A DNA stretch of 64,000 nucleotides from Desulfocapsa sp. (lineage in GTDB: Bacteria > Desulfobacterota > Desulfobulbia > Desulfobulbales > Desulfocapsaceae), in the NCBI GenBank assembly GCA_016765495.1, contig JAESPV010000023.1:96813-160812 (forward strand), written 5' to 3'. The notes under the pieces are model-generated. The model saw only the letters and a program-made list of their open reading frames with translations, was not told the DNA's origin and searched no databases. How positions within the stretch are numbered: position 1 is the first letter of the stretch; each line of letters starts with the position of its first letter. Position numbers and translations under genes: made by a program. Shown here one piece after another: positions 56,866 through 64,000 of this stretch.

Positions 56866-57876
56866 ATGTTAATACCTAAAGAAAAACCCTATTTAGCAGG
56901 ATTGAACAGCTACTATCTTAATTTTGAGAAACTTATTGAACATTTGCAGGGTGAGATTGGGTCTGGCTGCCTGCATTGTCGGGCTGTAGATCAAGAGATA
57001 CTGGTTTATTTTGACGAACGGGATATTATTCGTGGAGTGACGCAGAGCAATGGTAAACGTGCTCTGATTTCACAGGATCTGGATACTGTCCTTCAGGTTC
57101 TGAGGATGAGTAATTTTCTGATTACTGTTTACTATCTTGATTCTGCCTCAGTTTTTTATTGGGGGGAAATCCCCCCTTTTCAGCGCAACAAAAACAAGGT
57201 CAATTCGACAAACATCACTTTGGTAAACCTGCTTAGGCGTTTGCTGAAAATGAAGTTCTCAGGATTTGTTGATATTGACATTGACAATCATAAAGATAGT
57301 GCGCTTCTGTTTTTTCATCAGGGAAATCGGTGTGGTGGGTCGTGTTCCTGGGGAAAAGGGGGGTTACGTTTTTCAGAAGCTGATTATGCACATTTGCTCG
57401 CCAGCATGGAAGAAGCTGATGCGGCAACATTTTCCATAGGTCGTTTTGTTACTGATGAGGTGGGAGTTCAAGAGGAGGAGCAGGAAGACTCTGCTGATGT
57501 GCCTGGAGAAAAACAGTCTCTGTCGGAGCTTAATGTTGCCATAAGAGAGTTTTTAAACTTATATACTCATACCTTGGGAAAGAAGTTTAAAACAGATCCT
57601 ATTCTTTTGTTGAAACAGAAATTTCTTGATACCATTGATGAATATCCGTTGCTTGATCCTTTTGCAAATTATTATCAATTGGGCAGCAATGGGGAGATAG
57701 TGTTTGCGTCCAATGTAAACAGGAAAGAAATCACCAAAGGTATCGTTAATTGTACATGGAAAGTTGTTTCTGACTCTCAATTGGAGAAGAAGTTCGGGGC
57801 AGCTGTCTCTAACTGGGGGAACAACGTTGTGCTGGAAAAGCGGGGAATCATGGTTACATTTCAGGACAGACCTTAA
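56866..57876 (+). CDS. unknown protein downstream of the PhnD pair
   Basis: A 336-aa protein with no signal peptide or clear TM, not recognised. The N-terminal 120 residues are strand-helix alternation (LAGLNSYYLNFEKLIEHL, EILVYFDERDIIRGVTQ). A middle portion has a GNRCGGSCSWG loop, an acidic linker follows (EEEQEDSADVPGE), and the C-terminus is mixed. The start is odd: ATG 56858 would encode only MSKC and stop, while ATG 56866 sits inside that mini-ORF (ATGTTAA) and gives the full frame, a possible translational coupling. Co-directional with the PhnD-like genes. Confidence 0.6.
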   Translation: MLIPKEKPYLAGLNSYYLNFEKLIEHLQGEIGSGCLHCRAVDQEILVYFDERDIIRGVTQSNGKRALISQDLDTVLQVLRMSNFLITVYYLDSASVFYWGEIPPFQRNKNKVNSTNITLVNLLRRLLKMKFSGFVDIDIDNHKDSALLFFHQGNRCGGSCSWGKGGLRFSEADYAHLLASMEEADAATFSIGRFVTDEVGVQEEEQEDSADVPGEKQSLSELNVAIREFLNLYTHTLGKKFKTDPILLLKQKFLDTIDEYPLLDPFANYYQLGSNGEIVFASNVNRKEITKGIVNCTWKVVSDSQLEKKFGAAVSNWGNNVVLEKRGIMVTFQDRP

Positions 57877-57989
57877 AGGGCCTGTCAGGGAATTTCTTCA
57901 TTGCCTTTAGCCATAACCATTGGAAAATCTAATAAGGAAGAAGAAAAAGAGAGCTTTCCCGGAACAGAGACAAATAGAATAAAAAGAGA

Positions 57990-58352
57990 ATGTGTATATA
58001 TATGATAACTATAAAATATCTTAATAAAATTTGTATAAGGCTGGGTGTGTTGTTCGCACTCAGTTTTCTTGTTGCCTGTAGCCAGACAAAGTATGGAGTG
58101 GTGAAGATTGTATCAATTCCGGCAGGTGCTGAAGTTATCAATTTAAAGGATGATACCCATCTTGGCAGAACCCCTCTACTGGTTACCTGGGAAGATGAGG
58201 ACGACGCTGCCAAGAATGCCACGGTAGAGTTGAGAAAGGTAGGTTATGTGGAAGAAATCACAAGTTTCTGGGTGAATATGCGTCATACAACAAAGGAAGC
58301 CGCAACCCTTGAGCCACAGCCTGTAACCATTGAACTTCGAAAGAGGAATTAA
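57990..58352 (+). CDS. PEGA-domain lipoprotein 1
   Basis: A 120-aa lipoprotein with a signal peptide ending LVAC (Cys30). The mature part has the PEGA-like pattern: VKIVSIPAGAEV, a short DTHLGRTPLLV strand, and a C-terminal VTIELRKRN. PEGA domains form small beta-sandwiches often in surface or S-layer proteins. ATG 57990 has the ribosome-like AAAGAGA immediately adjacent; ATG 58002 is a possible alternative. The second lipoprotein gene begins 3 bp after its stop. Confidence 0.7.
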   Translation: MCIYMITIKYLNKICIRLGVLFALSFLVACSQTKYGVVKIVSIPAGAEVINLKDDTHLGRTPLLVTWEDEDDAAKNATVELRKVGYVEEITSFWVNMRHTTKEAATLEPQPVTIELRKRN

Positions 58353-58355
58353 GAG

Positions 58356-58742
58356 ATGCGAGGTAAAAAACACTGTGTTTCCGGTTTGTTTTATTCGGCC
58401 ATTCTTGTAGCTGCACTCGTAGTTCTGTCGGGCTGTTCAGATCAAAGAAATGTTCATATCAAGATAAATTCTGTGCCTAAAGGAGCCCATGTCCTGTATC
58501 AGGTTGTGGGGGAAGGTGTCCCCTGCCAGGGACAATGGATTTACCTTGGGAATACTCCAGTGCAAGCTGTTCGCCTTTTTAGTGAAAACAAAATAGAAGA
58601 TGCGGATAAAATTACTCTTAAAGTAATGCATCGTGGCTATATTGAACAGGTCAAAGAATGGGATGGTGCCAGTTTCTGGAATGAAGTTGAGGAGCGTGAT
58701 GTGATCTTCTGGACACCGCAGATGGTACCCTCAACCTACTAA
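58356..58742 (+). CDS. PEGA-like lipoprotein 2
   Basis: A 128-aa lipoprotein with a signal peptide ending LSGC (Cys27). The mature part matches the first: VHIKINSVPKGAHVLYQV, YLGNTPVQAVRLF and KVMHRGYIEQVKEW. It has one extra Cys (GVPCQGQW). The pair is likely co-expressed and may form a small periplasmic or outer-membrane assembly. The ATG follows the previous stop after 3 bp. Confidence 0.68.
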   Translation: MRGKKHCVSGLFYSAILVAALVVLSGCSDQRNVHIKINSVPKGAHVLYQVVGEGVPCQGQWIYLGNTPVQAVRLFSENKIEDADKITLKVMHRGYIEQVKEWDGASFWNEVEERDVIFWTPQMVPSTY

Positions 58743-58910
58743 AGCAAGTATTGACAACACCGTTCATCCTGAAAATCCGGGTTGTGGACAGAGCAGCTGC
58801 TCCAGAAATTTAAAACACTGGCAGTGGTAGCCATACCAAGAAGCTTGCTTTGGCGAATGGTGTACAAGTTCCTGTATTTATTCCTTTTTCATTTTTAAGT
58901 AAGGGTCGAA

Positions 58911-59129
58911 ATGTATCTTCCTGCTTTAGCAAGAGATTTGTATAAAAGTCAAAAAGAGGTGGAAGTTCTTGAGCAGCAGCTGCAGGATGCAGCCACTGTT
59001 GTGAAAAAAGAAGAACTGAAGGATCAGCTGTGTCAGGCTAAAGCTGAGCTTGAGCAGATTCGCAAGGTAATGGAGGGAAGGAAAGCGCAGTCAAGGGCTT
59101 CTCAGCATACGCAAAGATCCATTTTTTGA
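58911..59129 (+). CDS. small coiled-coil protein (72 aa)
   Basis: Short ORF with an AAGGGT ribosome site. Residues ~10-55 are a strongly charged heptad pattern (EVEVLEQQLQDAATVVKKEEL, LCQAKAELEQIRKVM), then a basic, Ser/Gln-rich tail ending in SIF. Not recognised as a family. Follows the lipoproteins by 168 bp and could be a linker or regulator, but nothing shows it. Confidence 0.5.
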   Translation: MYLPALARDLYKSQKEVEVLEQQLQDAATVVKKEELKDQLCQAKAELEQIRKVMEGRKAQSRASQHTQRSIF

Positions 59130-59175
59130 TTTTCCCCTGTTATTCTGAAAACACCCTTACTCTCTTAAAACAAAT

Positions 59176-59235
59176 AAACAGCAGCTTACGCGAGAACCAT
59201 TGCCAGAACGTATCACGCTGTCAATGCTGCTGTTT
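59176..59235. terminator. possible terminator hairpin between convergent genes
   Basis: AAACAGCAGC (59176-59185) pairs perfectly with GCTGCTGTTT (59226-59235) around a 40-nt loop. The right arm overlaps the stop end of the RND pump gene. The loop is long, so efficiency is uncertain. Confidence 0.35.
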
Positions 59236-62200
59236 TATCGCAACTTTAATTCCTCCACCCAGCAATACAGCACAGGAACAACAAAAACTGTCAGCAGAGC
59301 AATAATCATCCCGCCAAAAGATGGAATAGCCATGGGAACCATGATATCTGCACCCCGTCCGCTCGCAGTTAAAATTGGCACAAGAGCAAGAATGGTTGTG
59401 GCTGAAGTCATAAGAGCCGGACGGATGCGACGTCCGGCACCCCGTAATACCATCTTCCGTATGTCCTGTTTGGATTTTTTGTTGAATGTGTCTCGGGATT
59501 TATCAAGATAGGTGGCCATCAGTACACCATCATCCGTGGCTATTCCAAAAAGTGCCAGAAATCCGACCCAGGTGGCCACGGACAAATTAATGGTATGTAC
59601 CTGAAACAACTCACGCATATCTGATCCCCAAAAAGTAAAATTCAGGAACCAGTCCTGGCCATACAACCAGATCATTAGAAAACCACCTGACCACGCAACA
59701 AGTATGGCAGAAAAGACCATTATGGTCGTGAGTATGGATTGAAAATGCAGATAGAGTATGGCCATAATAATGAGCAGAGCCAGCGGTAAAATGATGTTCA
59801 AGCGCTCCTGGGCTCGAACCTGGTTTTCATAATTTCCGGCAAATGTGTACGAAACTCCTGCTGGAAGCAGCAACTCGCCACTCGCTATCTTCTCCTGTAA
59901 AAACTGTTTTGTCTCTTCCACCACATCCACCTCGGCATACCCCTTTTTCTTATCAAAGAGCACATAGGCCGTAAGAAAGGTATCTTCACTCTTGATTATT
60001 TGAGGCCCGCGGGTGTAGCGAATATCGGCAAGCTGAATCAGAGGAATCTGCTCTCCTGCAGGAGCTGTTACCAGAATACGTTCTAATGATTCGATGGAAT
60101 CCCGACGTTCCCGCAGGTAGCGTACCCGAACAGGATAGCGTTCTCTTCCTTCAACGGTGGTGGTGATCATTTTTCCGCCGACTGCCACGGCAATCACCTC
60201 CTGTACTTCTGCCAGCTTGATGCCATAACGTGCAATGGCTTCTCTATCGGCAATGATCTCAATATAGGGTTTTCCAACCACCCTGTCGGCAAGTACCGTA
60301 AGAGGAGCAACGGATGGTACCTGTTTCACAAGTGATTCTATCTGCAACCCCACCCGTTCAATGGTGACCAGATCAGGCCCCTTGATCTTTATGCCCATGG
60401 GAGCACGCATACCAGTCTGCAGCATAACAATACGGGTTGCGATGGGTTGCAGTTTGGGCGCTGAAGTAACCCCGGGGATTGCTGCAGCAAGCACAATTTC
60501 ATTCCAGATATCATCGGAGTTGTGGATACCAGGCCAGTAGTCACGACCGGGGTTCAACTCAGGATCAAGCGGAATGCGCCAGATTCGAAAGGATTTCCCC
60601 TTAATATCAGGAATAAGATTACCATCCCTATCACGTTCAAAACGGCCCTGAACGAGATATGGCACTCCGTCGGAGGCACCCACGGATATGCCCTCCACAC
60701 TTCTGAAGTAATCTTTTCTGTCTGCGCGATACTTGAAACGAAGACGTTTTCCCTGTTCATCGAGAAGATATTCAGGATGGTAGTTAATAATGGTTTCAAT
60801 CATGGAAAGCGGTGCAGGATCAAGCGGTGTTTCTGCCCTGCCAAGTTTTCCTACTGCCGATTCCACTTCTGCAAGTGCAGTAATAGCCCTGCCTTGCATG
60901 GCAAGTACTTCCTGTACTTCAGAAATACCTGCATGGGGCATGGTTGACGGCATATATAAAAACGAGCCTTCATTGAGCGGCGGCATAAACTCTCTGCCAA
61001 GCCCTGGAAAACTGTGAGCCAGACTCACCATAACTCGACTCTGCTGCATCCCGGAAGGCAGCCATCCTGTAAGACGTGGCACACCGAGCCAGATCATAAG
61101 TCCACAGATGATAACACCCATGGGAAGAAGCAGAAAAATAGTCTTAAAACGCAGACACCAGCTCAGCATACGTGGATAGAAATACTGGAAGAGTTGAAAA
61201 GAACCAAGCACTCCACCAATAATGGTGAGCACAAAAAGAATATTGATCAGTGGACCTTTTTCCACTCCGAGCGGCTGCCACACATGAGCAAGAAGCAACG
61301 AGATCATCACAATGGCAATCCAGCTCTCTACCTTGCCAAGTGCTTGCATTACAGGGACGGGAAGCCATTTGAGACCAAAGCGATAGATGCCAAAACCAAC
61401 CAGAATCAGACCAAAGATATGTACGTGCAAGGCCAATACAGTTCCTGCCACCACAAGACAAAACGGCATCACAAACTGTATCCTTCCAGGCCGTTTGCCA
61501 GGCGTTGTTTTGGATCTTGAAAAGAGTAGATGGGCAAGGGGAGGTAACACAGTGAGTGCGACAACCACCGATGCAATAAGCGCAAAGGTCTTAGTGTAGG
61601 CGAGAGGTTTAAACAATTTTCCCTCCGCTGCTTCCATGGTGAAGACGGGCAGAAAACTGACGATGGTGGTGGTCACAGCCGTAACAACTGCACTGCCAAC
61701 TTCCGTGGATGCTCTGTAAATAATGGAAAGTGTTGATTCCTCCGGATCTGCCTCATCCATTGAGGTGAGGATATTTTCACAAATAATAATCCCCATATCT
61801 ACAATGGTACCAATGGCTATGGCAATCCCTGACAAAGCAACCACATTGGCATCCACCCCAAACACCTTCATAGCGATAAAGGACATTAGGACGGCAAGGG
61901 GCAAAAGAGCTGAAACCAGCAAAGAACTCTTGAAGTGCATTACTGTAACCAGCAGCACAATAATTGTGATCAGGATTTCCTGACCCAGTGCAGTCTTCAA
62001 GGTACCCAGAGTTTCCTTGATAAGATCGGAACGATCATAAAAAGGTACAATGGTTACCTTACTGACGGTTCCATCAGCAAGGATTTTACTTGGCAACCCG
62101 GGACTGATTTCCGCAATCTTTTCTTTAATTCGTTCAATGGCAGCCAGAGGATTATCTCCATAACGAACAACTGCAACTCCACCCACGGTTTCTGCCCCCC

Positions 62201-63125
62201 CCTTATCCAGCACACCTCGCCTGAGTGCAGGTCCAAGAGTCACAATTGCCACATCGGATACACGGACAGGTACATTATTCACGGTTTTGATCACCGCTTT
62301 TTCAATATCGCCAAGACTTTTGATAAAACCGATTCCACGGATCACATATTCCACCCGATTAATCTCAATGGTACGGGCACCCACATCGCTGTTGGATTGT
62401 TTCACGGCAGCAAAAACTTCTGCAAGGCTGATACCCTTATCATGCATGGCATCCGGATCAACATCGATCTGATATTCCTTAACAAATCCACCAACAGAGG
62501 CAACTTCAGAGATGCCGGCCACCCCCATCAAACCATAACGCACATACCAGTCCTGGATAGAGCGTAGCTCGGCCAGATCCCAGCCGCCTGCAGGCTCACC
62601 ATCGGGAGTTCGCCCCTCAAGGGTGTACCAGAAAATCTGGCCAAGTCCTGTGGCATCGGGACCGAGTGTGGGTTGAGTATCCGGTGGTAATGTTCCCTGG
62701 GGCAGGCTGGACAGTTTTTCAAGTAATCTTGACCGGGACCAGTAAAACTCTACGCTATCATCAAAGATCACGTAGATGGATGAAAAACCGAACATGGAAT
62801 AACTACGCACAGTCTTGACCCCGGGAAGCCCAAGGAGCGAGACGGTGAGTGGGTAGGTAAGCTGGTCCTCCACATCCTGTGGTGACCTGCCTGCCCATTT
62901 AGTGAAAACAATCTGTTGATTTTCACCAATATCGGGGATGGCATCAACAGGCACCGGATCACTCGGAAATCCCTCAATATTATGATTAAAGGGAGCAACA
63001 ACTATTCCCCAGCCAACAACTGCCACTAAAAAAAGTGCCACCACAACCTTATGGAGGAGACAAAAGCGGATTACGGCACCAACAAAAGATGTTGCTTCGG
63101 GAAGTGTCTGTCTGGGTTTTTTCAT
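59235..63125 (-). CDS. cusA: heavy-metal RND efflux pump, CusA/CzcA family
   Basis: A 1296-aa trimeric inner-membrane pump that expels monovalent or divalent metal ions, driven by protons. It shows the HME-RND signatures: an N-terminal TM then the porter domain with WAGRSPQDVEDQLTYPL, the TM4 acidic pattern DANVVALSGIAIAIGTIVDMG, LGREFMPPLNEGSFLYMPST (Met-rich region near the substrate path, as in CusA), and the last TMs with GIATDDGVLMATYL. An insertion around residues 800-890 (RVWR-like YWPGIHNSDDIW) is as in longer CusA. ATG 63125, four bases past the adaptor stop, is preferred over GTG 63161. Confidence 0.88.
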   Translation of the reverse strand: MKKPRQTLPEATSFVGAVIRFCLLHKVVVALFLVAVVGWGIVVAPFNHNIEGFPSDPVPVDAIPDIGENQQIVFTKWAGRSPQDVEDQLTYPLTVSLLGLPGVKTVRSYSMFGFSSIYVIFDDSVEFYWSRSRLLEKLSSLPQGTLPPDTQPTLGPDATGLGQIFWYTLEGRTPDGEPAGGWDLAELRSIQDWYVRYGLMGVAGISEVASVGGFVKEYQIDVDPDAMHDKGISLAEVFAAVKQSNSDVGARTIEINRVEYVIRGIGFIKSLGDIEKAVIKTVNNVPVRVSDVAIVTLGPALRRGVLDKGGAETVGGVAVVRYGDNPLAAIERIKEKIAEISPGLPSKILADGTVSKVTIVPFYDRSDLIKETLGTLKTALGQEILITIIVLLVTVMHFKSSLLVSALLPLAVLMSFIAMKVFGVDANVVALSGIAIAIGTIVDMGIIICENILTSMDEADPEESTLSIIYRASTEVGSAVVTAVTTTIVSFLPVFTMEAAEGKLFKPLAYTKTFALIASVVVALTVLPPLAHLLFSRSKTTPGKRPGRIQFVMPFCLVVAGTVLALHVHIFGLILVGFGIYRFGLKWLPVPVMQALGKVESWIAIVMISLLLAHVWQPLGVEKGPLINILFVLTIIGGVLGSFQLFQYFYPRMLSWCLRFKTIFLLLPMGVIICGLMIWLGVPRLTGWLPSGMQQSRVMVSLAHSFPGLGREFMPPLNEGSFLYMPSTMPHAGISEVQEVLAMQGRAITALAEVESAVGKLGRAETPLDPAPLSMIETIINYHPEYLLDEQGKRLRFKYRADRKDYFRSVEGISVGASDGVPYLVQGRFERDRDGNLIPDIKGKSFRIWRIPLDPELNPGRDYWPGIHNSDDIWNEIVLAAAIPGVTSAPKLQPIATRIVMLQTGMRAPMGIKIKGPDLVTIERVGLQIESLVKQVPSVAPLTVLADRVVGKPYIEIIADREAIARYGIKLAEVQEVIAVAVGGKMITTTVEGRERYPVRVRYLRERRDSIESLERILVTAPAGEQIPLIQLADIRYTRGPQIIKSEDTFLTAYVLFDKKKGYAEVDVVEETKQFLQEKIASGELLLPAGVSYTFAGNYENQVRAQERLNIILPLALLIIMAILYLHFQSILTTIMVFSAILVAWSGGFLMIWLYGQDWFLNFTFWGSDMRELFQVHTINLSVATWVGFLALFGIATDDGVLMATYLDKSRDTFNKKSKQDIRKMVLRGAGRRIRPALMTSATTILALVPILTASGRGADIMVPMAIPSFGGMIIALLTVFVVPVLYCWVEELKLR

Positions 63126-63129
63126 ATCA

Positions 63130-64000
63130 TTATTGAGTAAGCTGTTTTTGAACTTCACCACAACGCAACATCATGGCACCAAAATAGGGGTTATTGATCT
63201 CTTCAGATGTTGCCAGCCATGTGGCGCCCTTATTGTCAAAGGCCATGGGGCAGAAGTGGACAAAAAGAGGCGTATCAGTGGTGCTGCCACGGCTTTCCAC
63301 AAGCTCAGCTAAGGTCTGACTCAGCGGATAAAAGGCGATACGGAAATCATCCATTGAATGTGCCGCTGAAAGCAGATGACTATTTTCTAGAATTTGTACA
63401 GACAGCCTTTGAGCCAGCTCTTCTCCTGTTTCCAGAAGCGATGCCGCAACTATTGCAACATCAGAGGCAAGGGTTTTTCGTTCCTTGCCGGCAGCCACCA
63501 GATCATCCGCTGCAAGATATTTCTGAATAGCAAGATAGCTATCAAGCATGAGAGCAATTTCGCCTTGTAACTCCTTGCTTCCAAGCTTTGCAGCAGTTAC
63601 ATCATCTAGATTAAAATGATTTCGCAGACGATGAAAATGTTCTGCCAGGGTTGTATAGAACTGCTCTGTCTCAGTTGCGTTTTCCGCCTCGGACAGTAAG
63701 ATGATATCACTGCCAAGCAGCATGGAGAATTCTTTCCAGCTGAGCAGATCATCATGTTCAAGTCCATCTCCATGAATAGCTCCAATGCCTTCCCTGAATG
63801 TTTCCAGAGCCTTTATCTGTCCTCCAGAATAGGGTTCATGAACCTCTCTGGAGAGTTCAGCAAAATGCATGTTCAACAGGTCAAGGCGTGAAACAAAGAG
63901 CGAGGGATAAACCGTATCCGAGTCACCTTCCTCCTCAAAATATGGGTTCATCATGGAGGGACGAGCCTGAAGCTGGATAGCTGAATCGATTTTAAAGTTG
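63130..64000 (-). CDS. RND periplasmic adaptor (CusB-like) C-terminal part with DUF3347-like domain
   Basis: The window holds the C-terminal ~290 codons; the frame runs on past the right edge with FKIDSAIQLQARPSMMNP, the conserved end of CusB-type membrane-fusion proteins. A C-terminal domain of about 200 residues with VHFCPMAFDNKGATWLATSEEI and MMLRCGEVQ is DUF3347-like (a metal-binding, Cys/Met-bearing addition). A start at 63954 would be spurious, since upstream codons are conserved. The stop is 4 bp from the pump start, giving tight coupling. Confidence 0.85.
   Translation of the reverse strand, partial: NFKIDSAIQLQARPSMMNPYFEEEGDSDTVYPSLFVSRLDLLNMHFAELSREVHEPYSGGQIKALETFREGIGAIHGDGLEHDDLLSWKEFSMLLGSDIILLSEAENATETEQFYTTLAEHFHRLRNHFNLDDVTAAKLGSKELQGEIALMLDSYLAIQKYLAADDLVAAGKERKTLASDVAIVAASLLETGEELAQRLSVQILENSHLLSAAHSMDDFRIAFYPLSQTLAELVESRGSTTDTPLFVHFCPMAFDNKGATWLATSEEINNPYFGAMMLRCGEVQKQLTQ

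Overview
The window reads as chromosomal DNA of a free-living anaerobic bacterium, most likely a sulfur-metabolising deltaproteobacterium (Desulfobacterota, Desulfobulbales/Desulfocapsa-like). This placement is inference. It rests on a TusA/DsrEFH-like/YeeE sulfur-handling cluster, a C-X4-C rubredoxin of the kind known from Desulfovibrio, an AmmeMemoRadiSam radical-SAM enzyme, GatCAB, and the overall gene style. Two features suggest the replication origin is not far away: dnaN-gyrB-gyrA, preceded by a duplicated AT-rich region with a consensus DnaA box, and parAB with a perfect parS site.

Layout. 0-4 kb (minus strand): gatC-gatA (gatA cut by the window edge), an HD-GYP response regulator, a histone-deacetylase-like hydrolase and 5-formyl-THF cyclo-ligase. 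4-7.2 kb: a divergent sulfur-trafficking locus with a YeeE/YedE importer on one side and TusA plus three small DsrE/DsrF/DsrH-like proteins on the other. 7.2-17.1 kb: a serine hydrolase, then about 1.5 kb of intergenic DNA with two diverged copies of one ~440-bp segment, then dnaN, gyrB, gyrA and gpsA. 17-24.9 kb: an AI-2E-family permease, a NifA-like sigma-54 activator coupled to queH and rdgB, two tRNA-Ser genes, a radical-SAM enzyme, rubredoxin and a DUF2156 protein.

24.9-41.8 kb is a long minus-strand accessory block and the most unusual part. It holds a caspase-like lipoprotein with Sel1 repeats and a coiled coil, an autotransporter-type barrel protein, a 1217-residue caspase-subtilisin fusion with Thr at the subtilisin nucleophile position, and an unknown exported or anchored protein. 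It ends in a tight six-gene operon: an alpha-dioxygenase/cyclooxygenase-type heme dioxygenase, two catalase-fold heme proteins, a DyP peroxidase and two unknown proteins. By analogy with catalase-related allene oxide synthases and fatty-acid dioxygenases, this operon could make or detoxify oxidised lipids (oxylipins). That would be unexpected in an anaerobe.

41.8-53.6 kb returns to household genes: a 1.2-kb non-coding stretch with two identical palindromes, parB-parA, parS, nadB, an ACT-domain regulator, a UPF0210 protein, tRNA-Lys and tRNA-Glu, an RdgC-like protein with an unknown partner, gatB, radC and hemW. 53.9-59.1 kb holds an envelope/signalling group: a zinc-ribbon/HAMP membrane protein with no output domain, two PhnD-like binding proteins without an ABC transporter, an unknown protein, two PEGA-type lipoproteins and a coiled-coil mini-protein. 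The window ends in a CusA/CzcA heavy-metal RND pump and the C-terminal part of its adaptor (minus strand, cut by the window edge). No CRISPR array, rRNA, prophage or complete insertion sequence was seen.
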